DNA of 48,120 nt, from the NCBI GenBank assembly GCA_937883885.1, contig CAKZXL010000027.1, positions 1-48,120 on the forward strand, given 5' to 3'. Below the pieces are notes generated by a model. The model had not been told where the DNA came from and did not search any database. It saw only the letters and a list, made by a program, of their open reading frames with translations. Below, one piece after another: positions 40,979 through 48,120 of this stretch. The stretch comes from an uncultured Aquincola sp. Its GTDB lineage: Bacteria; Pseudomonadota; Gammaproteobacteria; Burkholderiales; Burkholderiaceae. A program made the translations under genes and the position numbers. Position 1 is the first letter of the stretch, and every line of letters starts with the position of its first letter.

Positions 40979-43900
40979 ATGCAAGAGACGTCCGTCGCCA
41001 CCGCAGCACAGCGGCTCCACGCTTTGACCATCATCTCGGCTTCCTTGCACGGGGAGCTGAAGGACGTGGCCGCCAAGCTGGGGACCTTCTCCGACATGCC
41101 CAAGGCCAACCCACTCTCCCCCAGCCTGAGCATGATGTACCGAGCCGCGTCGTTCTGCGGCTTCTGGGGCGTCGCCAACTACCTGGGCGGACTGCGGGAG
41201 TTGTCCCTGCGCATCGAGACGGTTCCGCCGGAGTCAATTGACCGTGCCGAGTACATCGAGCGCGTGAAGACTCTGGCGGCCGGCATCAACGCGCTGGGGC
41301 TTTACCTGCGCGACCTCTCTGGTGGCAGTGCAGTTTCGTACGCCGCCTTGAACGAGCAGTTCGGCCGCGTCATCCGTAAGGCCCGGCCCAGTTTGCTGGA
41401 GCACTCTGCTGAAGCTCTGGCCCCGGTCCTCTTCATGCCGGCGCCCCCCTCGATGGAGGTCGACGCCCACTGGGCGGCTGCGCCGGCGGCAAGTCGTTCG
41501 GCACTGGTGGACGCTCTTCGCGACTATCTGGCCGAGACGCCGAGCGAAACCCTGTTGCGCCGCGTGGCAGCCGCGAACCCGTATCGCACGCTGTCCGGGC
41601 TGCTGGAGTCGGCTGCGTGCCTGCATGCGATGGTGCTGCAAGCAGACGTCATCGGAGACGTCGCGGGCGAAGCCAGGCGGCTGCTGGCCTTGCTCGACGA
41701 AGGTGAGCCGCTCACGCCGCCGACGCCGGATGCTTTCCTGTTCTCGCGGCTGATGTTCGGCCTGGCATCGGTGCAGTCAGCCAATGCGGAAACGAAAGCT
41801 CTGCGTCGCCGCTATTCGTTGACGAAGCCGGGTGCGAGCATTGCCTCCATGCACGACGTGGCCCGCAAGTTCGCTGAGGGCATCAAGCGCTTCCAGGATG
41901 CCTACATGCAGGCGACGTTGTCGAAGACGCCATCCGCGGTGGCCAAAATGGCGGCCTCGGTCGCCGCTGACAGTCACCGCCTCGAGAGCCCGGCCTTCAC
42001 AACCGTTGCGGCCATGATGGTTCAACTCACGACCTCGTGGACCTCCAAGGAGCCGAGCGCAGCCGAGTGGACGATGGGCGCCGCCCTCGTTTTGCTGATG
42101 CGTGAAGCCGCAGAGTCGTGGGGTCACCAGGAAGCGCAAGACAGCCTTGCCGGCTTGGCCGACATGATGGCTGCCACAAACGACATCTACCAGTGCCCGT
42201 CGATGCAGTCGTCGATGCGTTCGACTGCCGTGCAGAAAGCCTGCGACGCCCTGATGTTGGACTTCACGGAGCTCAACAAGGTCATCGAGGGCTCGCTGCG
42301 GTCTGTCGGCAACGGCGAGCTCGACGCGCCTCAATCGACTCGTGTCGCTGAGCTCATTGGTGGCCGGGTCAGAAAGCACCTGGTGACCGTCGCCGGAGTC
42401 GCCCGGTGCATGAACCTGCCGCAGGCTGGTGCGTTCGCCGACGCCTTAGGCCAGCAGGTGCACGATGCCACCCTCTGGGCCAGTGGGGCCGAGCGTGCCA
42501 AGCTCTTCGAGGGGCTGTCGCGCCTGAGCCTTTTCATTTCGCGTTTGCGTCCTGGCTCGATGCTGGACATGGAACCTGATGAGCAGCGCGAGCTCGAACT
42601 CGAGGTCAATGCTGAGAGCAGCGGCAAGGGGAAAGTCCCCGATCCTGCGCCGGCTGACGCAACGCAGATCGACGACGAGGGAGTCGAGCCGGCAATCGCA
42701 CCGCAGGCGCAGGTCTTCGCGGACGCCGGGCATTCAGACGAGCTCCGCCAGCCTACGGACGAAGCGATGCCTCTTCTGCGGGCCCCTCTGCAGGCAAAAG
42801 CGCCGTCAGCGGACGATGGCCATGGAAGAGGGATTGATGGCGTCGACGACGAGTCGGCATCCGCGGCTGCGGCCTTGGATGACGTGGTTGACGACTTCAC
42901 GTCAGCCGATGACGACATTGGCGACGCACTCATCTTCGCTGGTGTGGAAGTCCTGGATGCGGCTCAGGCCCCCAGCGAGCAGTCGCTGGAGCAGGTGTCG
43001 GCCTCGGAGCCGGCCGCGTTCGAAGGCGAGTCGCCGACGGCCCAAACTGTCGCAGACGACGAATTCGCGTTCGGCATGGACTCCGAAGTCTTGGCCATGC
43101 TGCCGCCGGCACTCGACTCGCTCTCGCCCGACGATCTGCGCAAGGAGTTCTTCGACGTGCAGCAGGGGCGCAACTCGCGACTCGAGGTCTCCGATGCAGA
43201 ACTCCTGACCCTCATGTTCGAGGAGTCCTGGGAATGCATGGACTCCATCGACCAGGCACTGGCTGCCGCGCGACGAGGCGGCGCCGATGCCGACGGCACG
43301 GTGCAGAGTGCCCGGCGCCACATCCATACTCTCAAGGGCGTGTGCCGCACCGTGGGCCTGGAAGGACCGGGCGCGACATTGCATGCGATGGAAGACCGGC
43401 TCGAGGTGATGCCGGAAGACGGCATTCTCCTGTCGCAGATGGTGGCGCCGTTCGAGGCTGCCATGGCGCTTGTTCGCTCGCAGCTCGAAGCTGCCCGATC
43501 GTCCTTCCATGGTGGGGCGCAAGTTGCAACGACGCAGCTGGCAACGACCAGCGAGCCCGCCTTCGAACAACACGCGACCGAGCGCGTCGTTCAGCAGCCG
43601 TGCGCGGTCGACGGCGAAGAGGTTGCGGGCAGCGCATCGGAACCGCAGGCAGCCGCGCTTGAGATGGAAAAGCCACCGGAGCCAACTACAGTGGTCGTGC
43701 CGGCTCCTCCGGCCCCTGGGTTCGAGCATGCGGCTCCGGTTGCGAGGAAACCGGCGCATGTCGTCCGCACACCCGCACAAGCGACCGGCGGGTCGGTCCG
43801 CATTCCGGTGCACCTCGCTGGGCGCGTCGGTGAGAAGTCCGGCAAAGTGCTCATGGCCAGCCGCCGAGCACTCGAGGACCAGGTGAAGGTTGGACGCGCG

Positions 43901-45574
43901 ATGCGTGAACTCGACGAGAACATGCGCCGGATGTCGCCCGCCATTCGAGAGCTTGAGCTCATGGCTGCCGCCAGCATTGCTTCGTCGCAATCGCAAGGGC
44001 AGACGCAAGGATTCGATCCGCTGGAACTGGACCGCTACACCCAGATGCAGGAGGTCGTGCGCCGCCTGGTTGAGGCCTACGAAGACGCGATGGGCTCCGC
44101 CGGGGCGCTCAGCGACGGCCTGCGTGCGTCGAACCTCGCCGAGCAACAGCGTGCCGAGCTGAGCGACGAGCTTCAGCGCGGCGCCAGCGAACTCCTCCTG
44201 GTGCCGGTTGCGTCGCAGCAAAGCCGGCTCGAGCGCGTGGTGTCCAAGGCCTGCGCCGATGCCGGCCGCCAGGCTGAACTCGTCATCGAATCGGGCAGCC
44301 GCGTCCCAGCGGCCGCCTTGGACAAGCTCATGCCGGTCCTCGAGCACATCCTGCGCAACGCGCTGGCGCACGGCATCGAGCCTGCCGAAGCTCGAGTTGC
44401 TGCCGGCAAGCCTGCTGCTGGCCGAATCGTCATCGGCGCGCCGTTGCTGGATGCAGCTGAAGGTGGGTTGGTGCGTGTGTGCGTTCGCGACGATGGCGCT
44501 GGCATCGACCTGGAGCGCGTGCTGTCCATCGCCGTGAAGCGCGGCCTGGTAGCTCAAGATGCGAAGCTCTCAGACGATGCGACGTGTGAGCTTCTTTTCA
44601 TGCCAGGGTTTTCGACGGCCGGCAGTGTGAGCGAGCTGGCCGGACGAGGGGTCGGCCTGGACGTGGTTCGTTCGGCGCTGTCTTCACTGGGTGGTGTGGT
44701 CGCGGTGAGCTCCGCGCGCGGAAGGGGCACGGAGTTCACGCTGACGTTGCCCACCGACGCTGCCAGCATGTCCGTGATTCCTGTGAGCTCGGGCGGCTTC
44801 AAGTGCCTGCTGCCGCTGACCCTGGTTCGTCGCATCGTTCCGGTATCTGCCGGCGTTGATGTGGTCGTCGACCATTTGGCGGGCAAGGCGACCATTGCCG
44901 GTTGCGAGCACGAGCTGATCGACATGTCGCGCCGTGTCCCGGCCGTTGGAGGGGCAGCCCGTGCCGGTCGAGGTCACCTGGTCCTGATGAAGGAATCGAA
45001 CGTCGTCAAGGCTGTTCTCGTGGACTCGGTGGGCGCACAGACGCGGGTCGTCGTCCGCCCCCTGGGTCCCTTCGTGCGCGACATCCCGGGCATGGTTGCA
45101 GGCACGACGATGGCCGCCGGCGGAGTCGGCCTTGTCGTCAATCCGCTACAACTGTCGGAAATAGCGCGTGCCGCGGGTGAAGAGCGCGCAAGTGGTGTCG
45201 CACCAAAGGTGATGGTGGTGGACGATTCCTCGACCGTCCGACTGGTGACGTCGCGCTTCCTCAAGCGCTGCGGCTACTCCGTCGAAACCGCTCGCGATGG
45301 GTTGGAGGCGCTGCAACTGCTGGCCAAGGGGAGCGCCCCTGACTTGTTCGTGTTCGACCTGGAGATGCCAGGCATGGGAGGCTTCGAGCTTATTGCCGAA
45401 GTCCGCCGCAAGGCTGAGTTCAAGGACACGCCCATCGTTGTTGTTACTTCCCGGACGGCCGAAAAGCACCGCGAGCGTGCGACGGCGCTGGGCGCCACTG
45501 CCTACCTGGCCAAGCCGTACGAGGACTCACACCTGCAGGAGGTGCTCGCCCGGCTTGTTCGTATGAAGGTGTAA
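40979..45574 (+). CDS. chpA: ChpA-like hybrid chemosensory histidine kinase
   Basis: The 1531-residue protein has, in order: an N-terminal helical region with FimL/ChpA-like segments (1-530), an acidic linker (540-720), an Hpt domain with phospho-His783 (HIHTLKG), a Pro/Ala linker, a dimerisation segment (about 960-1050), the kinase ATP domain (N box near 1120, DDGAGID near 1170, GRGVGLDVV near 1222), a CheW-like domain (about 1255-1390), and a C-terminal receiver with Asp1460 (FVFDLEMPGMGG). This matches ChpA of the Pseudomonas twitching system, but with one canonical Hpt rather than many. It starts 14 bases after the receptor gene. It should phosphorylate the PilG-type receiver and its own receiver domain. 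Confidence 0.92.
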   Translation: MQETSVATAAQRLHALTIISASLHGELKDVAAKLGTFSDMPKANPLSPSLSMMYRAASFCGFWGVANYLGGLRELSLRIETVPPESIDRAEYIERVKTLAAGINALGLYLRDLSGGSAVSYAALNEQFGRVIRKARPSLLEHSAEALAPVLFMPAPPSMEVDAHWAAAPAASRSALVDALRDYLAETPSETLLRRVAAANPYRTLSGLLESAACLHAMVLQADVIGDVAGEARRLLALLDEGEPLTPPTPDAFLFSRLMFGLASVQSANAETKALRRRYSLTKPGASIASMHDVARKFAEGIKRFQDAYMQATLSKTPSAVAKMAASVAADSHRLESPAFTTVAAMMVQLTTSWTSKEPSAAEWTMGAALVLLMREAAESWGHQEAQDSLAGLADMMAATNDIYQCPSMQSSMRSTAVQKACDALMLDFTELNKVIEGSLRSVGNGELDAPQSTRVAELIGGRVRKHLVTVAGVARCMNLPQAGAFADALGQQVHDATLWASGAERAKLFEGLSRLSLFISRLRPGSMLDMEPDEQRELELEVNAESSGKGKVPDPAPADATQIDDEGVEPAIAPQAQVFADAGHSDELRQPTDEAMPLLRAPLQAKAPSADDGHGRGIDGVDDESASAAAALDDVVDDFTSADDDIGDALIFAGVEVLDAAQAPSEQSLEQVSASEPAAFEGESPTAQTVADDEFAFGMDSEVLAMLPPALDSLSPDDLRKEFFDVQQGRNSRLEVSDAELLTLMFEESWECMDSIDQALAAARRGGADADGTVQSARRHIHTLKGVCRTVGLEGPGATLHAMEDRLEVMPEDGILLSQMVAPFEAAMALVRSQLEAARSSFHGGAQVATTQLATTSEPAFEQHATERVVQQPCAVDGEEVAGSASEPQAAALEMEKPPEPTTVVVPAPPAPGFEHAAPVARKPAHVVRTPAQATGGSVRIPVHLAGRVGEKSGKVLMASRRALEDQVKVGRAMRELDENMRRMSPAIRELELMAAASIASSQSQGQTQGFDPLELDRYTQMQEVVRRLVEAYEDAMGSAGALSDGLRASNLAEQQRAELSDELQRGASELLLVPVASQQSRLERVVSKACADAGRQAELVIESGSRVPAAALDKLMPVLEHILRNALAHGIEPAEARVAAGKPAAGRIVIGAPLLDAAEGGLVRVCVRDDGAGIDLERVLSIAVKRGLVAQDAKLSDDATCELLFMPGFSTAGSVSELAGRGVGLDVVRSALSSLGGVVAVSSARGRGTEFTLTLPTDAASMSVIPVSSGGFKCLLPLTLVRRIVPVSAGVDVVVDHLAGKATIAGCEHELIDMSRRVPAVGGAARAGRGHLVLMKESNVVKAVLVDSVGAQTRVVVRPLGPFVRDIPGMVAGTTMAAGGVGLVVNPLQLSEIARAAGEERASGVAPKVMVVDDSSTVRLVTSRFLKRCGYSVETARDGLEALQLLAKGSAPDLFVFDLEMPGMGGFELIAEVRRKAEFKDTPIVVVTSRTAEKHRERATALGATAYLAKPYEDSHLQEVLARLVRMKV

Positions 45575-45662
45575 GAAAGTCGGTCGACCCGGCCCAATAC
45601 AGCGTTTTCAGTCGCGATTTCCCGGCAACAATGTCTAAAAGAGGCCCTGGAGCACGAGCGAG

Positions 45663-46370
45663 ATGCGCGTTTTGGTTGTTGAGGACGAGCCGACCTTGGC
45701 TGAGTCCATCGCCTTGGAGTTGTCCAAGGCGAACATGTTTCCCACACCTGTGGGTAATGGCGTGCACGCGGCAGCCATGCTTGACCAGGCACGCCGTGGG
45801 CAGCGCCTGTATGACGCGGTCGTGCTCGATCTGACTCTTCCTGGCATGGATGGCCTGGACGTCCTCAAGGGGATGCGAGCCAAGGGCGACATGACGCCGG
45901 TGTGCATCCTGACGGCTCGCGTCACGCTCGCCGACCGGGTAGGGGGCCTGGAGACTGGCGCAGACGACTACTTGGCAAAGCCGTTCGAGACTGATGAGCT
46001 CCTGGCGCGCTTACGCGCGATCTCGCGCCGGAGGGCTGAGCCGCAGTCACCGCGACCCGGGATCGGCAACCTGGTGCACAACGCGAGCAAGGGCGTGTTC
46101 CTGGTTGACGGCGCGGTTCTTACGCTCCCTCGACGCTCTCACGCCATCCTTGAGGCGCTGTTCAGGCGCCGCAACCACCCTGTGGCCAAGGAGTTCTTCA
46201 TGAACCTGGACGACGAAGGGTCGTCGCCAGAATCTGTGGACAACCAACTGTCGCGCCTGCGCAAGCGTCTGAAGGACGCCGGCGCCGAAGTCACCATCAA
46301 GACGCTTCACGGCGTGGGCTACATGCTGGAGTCGGCGAGGTCCGATACTGCTGTGGCCAATGAGGACTGA
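45663..46370 (+). CDS. OmpR-family response regulator
   Basis: The 235-residue regulator has a receiver (1-118; Glu7-Asp8, phospho-acceptor Asp56 in VVLDLTLPG, Lys106) and a winged-helix DNA-binding domain (about 140-228) with VDNQLSRLRKRL and IKTLHGVGYML. It is similar in layout to QseB/TctD-type regulators. An 88-base gap without a clear promoter separates it from the ChpA-like gene. The sensor kinase gene overlaps it by 11 bases. Targets may include tra or pil promoters here, which is inference. Confidence 0.88.
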   Translation: MRVLVVEDEPTLAESIALELSKANMFPTPVGNGVHAAAMLDQARRGQRLYDAVVLDLTLPGMDGLDVLKGMRAKGDMTPVCILTARVTLADRVGGLETGADDYLAKPFETDELLARLRAISRRRAEPQSPRPGIGNLVHNASKGVFLVDGAVLTLPRRSHAILEALFRRRNHPVAKEFFMNLDDEGSSPESVDNQLSRLRKRLKDAGAEVTIKTLHGVGYMLESARSDTAVANED

Positions 46371-47592
46371 CGACGACACCATCCTGGTCAAGAGGGGCCA
46401 GGAACGCCAGACCGGAACCATGCGAGCCAGGGTCTACTGGACCCTGGTTGGGTTCGTCATGGTCGTCGCCGCACCGGCACTCGCCTTTGCAGAAACCGGC
46501 GTTGAAGTTTGGTCGATTCTCGGGGCCATGTCGTTGGCGGCCATCATCGCCGTTTGGGTCGCGGACTACTTGATGTCGCCTGTCTTCGCGTTGAAGCGCC
46601 GGCTGGAGGTCAAGAACTACGGCGACGAGGAGCCTCAGGCCGACGTCGCAGGCGACCTCGACTTGGCGAGCGGCGGCTTCGAGCTCGGCGCGCTGCTAGC
46701 TTCGATGGTGCCCAAACGAGACGTGGACTTCAACCAGGCGCTGCCTGTCGAGTTGGCGGCCATTGAGCGCCTGGCGCGCGCCGGTCGGGTGTCGGAGATC
46801 GCGATGGCTTCGGTCAAGCGCGATCTCTTCCGGCACCTCTCTCACCAGCTCAAGAGCCCCCTGGCCTTGATGCGCGCACATGCGCAGACCGCGCAGCACG
46901 GCCTTGAGCTGAATGATCCCGAGTCCATTTCGACTTCGCTCAAGGCGATCGAGGCCATCAATCTCAACACCTCCGGGCTCGTCGAGACGATGCTGTCTCT
47001 TGCGTGGGTCGAAGGGCTCGAAGAACAGGGGCTGACTGGCCAGAAGGCGAACCTCAGCTTGGCGATCATGCAGTTGGTCGGCTTCCGTGAGCGCGCAGCA
47101 TCCGACAAGCAGATGCGAATCGAGCCCCAAGTTGACGCGGGTCTATGGGTGCGCGGTCAGCAGCAGCTGCTGCAAGAAATGGTTGCATCGCTGCTCGACA
47201 ACGCAATCCGCTACGCGCCCAGAGGAAGCACCGTCACCGTCAAGGCTCATCGCTTGCCGAGTACGCGTACGCTCGTGGTGACGGTAGCTGACAGGGGCCC
47301 CGGCATCCCCGTGCAAGAGCGCGAAAGAGTGTTCGAGCCGTTCTACGGAAGCGTCGGGCTTGATGCCCGCGGAAACATGACCTACGGAACGCGCCGGCAC
47401 CGTGCGCTTGGTTCTGGCGTGGAGAAGTCCTCCCACGGGCTTGGTCTCGCGCTGGTTCGCGCCGTGGCGAAGCTGCATGGGGCGACTGTTTCGCTGGACA
47501 GCGGGCCAGGCGGCGTTGGACTGAGTGCCCGCGTTGTACTCGGCGCGACAACGCCTCCAGAGGATGAGGCGGAGGGCCCGCCCAACGGTTGA
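46360..47592 (+). CDS. Membrane sensor histidine kinase
   Basis: The 410-residue kinase has two membrane segments close together (about 26-46 and 50-72) with almost no periplasmic loop, so it probably senses the membrane or a partner protein rather than an external ligand. The cytoplasmic part has an H box HLSHQLKSP (His162), N box LLDNAIRYAP, G boxes DRGPGIP and SHGLGLAL. It is encoded with the OmpR-type regulator (11-base overlap), forming a two-component pair. ATG 46419 (residue 21) is an alternative start. The segment between the G boxes is basic. Confidence 0.87.
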   Translation: MRTDDDTILVKRGQERQTGTMRARVYWTLVGFVMVVAAPALAFAETGVEVWSILGAMSLAAIIAVWVADYLMSPVFALKRRLEVKNYGDEEPQADVAGDLDLASGGFELGALLASMVPKRDVDFNQALPVELAAIERLARAGRVSEIAMASVKRDLFRHLSHQLKSPLALMRAHAQTAQHGLELNDPESISTSLKAIEAINLNTSGLVETMLSLAWVEGLEEQGLTGQKANLSLAIMQLVGFRERAASDKQMRIEPQVDAGLWVRGQQQLLQEMVASLLDNAIRYAPRGSTVTVKAHRLPSTRTLVVTVADRGPGIPVQERERVFEPFYGSVGLDARGNMTYGTRRHRALGSGVEKSSHGLGLALVRAVAKLHGATVSLDSGPGGVGLSARVVLGATTPPEDEAEGPPNG

Positions 47593-47618
47593 ACTCAAGC
47601 AGCCGGCCAGGCTGGCAC

Positions 47619-47647
47619 TTGTCCACTCGCTGCGTGGATGATATACT
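47619..47647 (+). promoter_or_regulatory. Extended -10 promoter upstream of the DsbC-N-like gene
   Basis: TTGTCC (47619-47624), 17 bases, TATACT (47642-47647), within GGATGATATACT, the same 12 bases as in the promoter at 17215-17226. Confidence 0.75.
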
Positions 47648-47678
47648 ATTCACCAATCGTTTTCTGGATTGAAATCCC

Positions 47679-48002
47679 ATGAGTATGTTCATGCGCGCAT
47701 CCGTCATCGTGTTGGCCGCAGTCACCGCATTCGGCGCCCAGGCGGCACAGCCGGTGGAGAAGGTTGCTGCCAAGAGCGTACCCGAGGCCGCAGTCAGCGC
47801 GCCCGAGAAGGCGCGCGTCATGGCTTTGTTCGACGCCAAGACGGGCAAGAAGGCGACCGACGTCGAAACGTCGCCGCTGCCGAATTTCTACACGGTCATC
47901 TCGGACGTGAACGTCTACTACATCGAGAAAAGCGGCAAGTGGCTGTTCGATGGTAATAGTCCGACGCCCACCGTCGTTGACTGTTCACTCGCTGGCGTTT
48001 AG
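47679..48002 (+). CDS. Short exported protein resembling only the DsbC N-terminal domain
   Basis: The 107-residue product has a signal peptide (ending AQA-A, about residue 22) and a C-terminal part, LPNFYTVISDVNVYYIEKSG, that resembles the dimerisation domain of the disulfide isomerases DsbC/DsbG. The thioredoxin domain and its CXXC are missing: the frame stops soon after WLFDGN. It may be a truncated isomerase or a stand-alone domain. Its last 18 bases overlap the end of a converging gene, so a rearrangement may have removed the rest. A near-consensus promoter lies upstream. Confidence 0.65.
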   Translation: MSMFMRASVIVLAAVTAFGAQAAQPVEKVAAKSVPEAAVSAPEKARVMALFDAKTGKKATDVETSPLPNFYTVISDVNVYYIEKSGKWLFDGNSPTPTVVDCSLAGV

Positions 48003-48120
48003 CCGAGCGTTGACCTCGTCGATGTCGAAGGCGCTTGGATCGAAGGGGGCGCCGATCCACTCCTTCAGAGTGGCGTGCTCCGGGTGATCGGGGTCGGCCA
48101 GCGCTTCGAGGAATTCCTCA
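47985..48120 (-). CDS. pRiA4b ORF-3-like protein, C-terminal fragment (runs off the window)
   Basis: The minus-strand frame from the right edge encodes EEFLEALADPDHPEH, then EWIGAPFDPSAFD and EVNARL, and stops with TGA at 47985-47987. This is the characteristic C-terminus of the plasmid pRiA4b ORF-3-like family, common on plasmids and of unknown function. The start lies beyond the window. It overlaps the converging DsbC-N-like gene by 18 bases. Confidence 0.8.
   Translation of the reverse strand, partial: EEFLEALADPDHPEHATLKEWIGAPFDPSAFDIDEVNARLNASE

Noticed and set aside
1..48120. CRISPR arrays, rRNA or tRNA genes
   Set aside because: No regularly spaced repeat array and no structural RNA sequence was seen on either strand.

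Overview
The window looks like part of a large self-transmissible plasmid, or possibly an integrative element, from a GC-rich Gram-negative bacterium. A betaproteobacterium (Burkholderiales) is my best guess from composition and gene style; no rRNA, tRNA or host housekeeping locus is present to confirm this. An actin-type partition pair (ParM/ParR-like), its own replicative helicase and loader, and many conjugation genes argue for a plasmid.

Layout. 0-3.5 kb: a replication cassette (primosomal-type protein, DnaC-like loader, DnaB helicase). 3.5-14.8 kb: an I-type (Dot/Icm-like, IncI tra-like) conjugative type IV secretion block in the order traM-N-O-P-Q-R-T-U, with three interspersed genes I do not recognise. 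14.9-17.1 kb: two putative DNA-binding regulators behind a near-consensus promoter. 17.2-22 kb: a RecD2-like helicase with a terminator-like leader, and a long HipA-like kinase. 22-23.3 kb: a tyrosine recombinase on the minus strand and a 308-base control region with overlapping divergent promoters, a hairpin and iteron-like 11-bp repeats. 23.4-26.5 kb: the second secretion block, traH-I-J-K (dotD, dotC, dotB, icmT). 26.5-32.9 kb: parM-parR running directly into pilL-N-O-P, closed by a strong terminator. 33.0-38.2 kb: a catalytically dead IS200-type transposase-like protein, then pilQ-R, pilS (own promoter, then a terminator) and a PilT-type ATPase. 38.2-45.6 kb: a Pil-Chp-like chemosensory set (PilG-type receiver, CheW/PilI, MCP/PilJ, large ChpA-like hybrid kinase). 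45.7-47.6 kb: an OmpR-type regulator and sensor kinase. 47.6-48.1 kb: a short DsbC-N-like secreted protein overlapping the tail of a pRiA4b ORF-3-like gene on the minus strand.

How the genes may work together. The tra genes encode much of the inner-membrane, outer-membrane and ATPase parts of an I-type conjugation channel; relaxase, coupling protein, TraY/DotA and oriT are not in the window. In IncI plasmids a type IVb thin pilus made by pilL-V stabilises mating pairs. Here that pilus has a second, retraction-type ATPase and, in the same gene run, a complete chemosensory signalling core like the one that controls twitching pili in Pseudomonas. The most notable reading is a plasmid-encoded, sensor-controlled, retractable conjugative pilus. 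Ten near-consensus sigma-70 promoters, several sharing the 9-mer TGATATACT, appear to organise the whole region.
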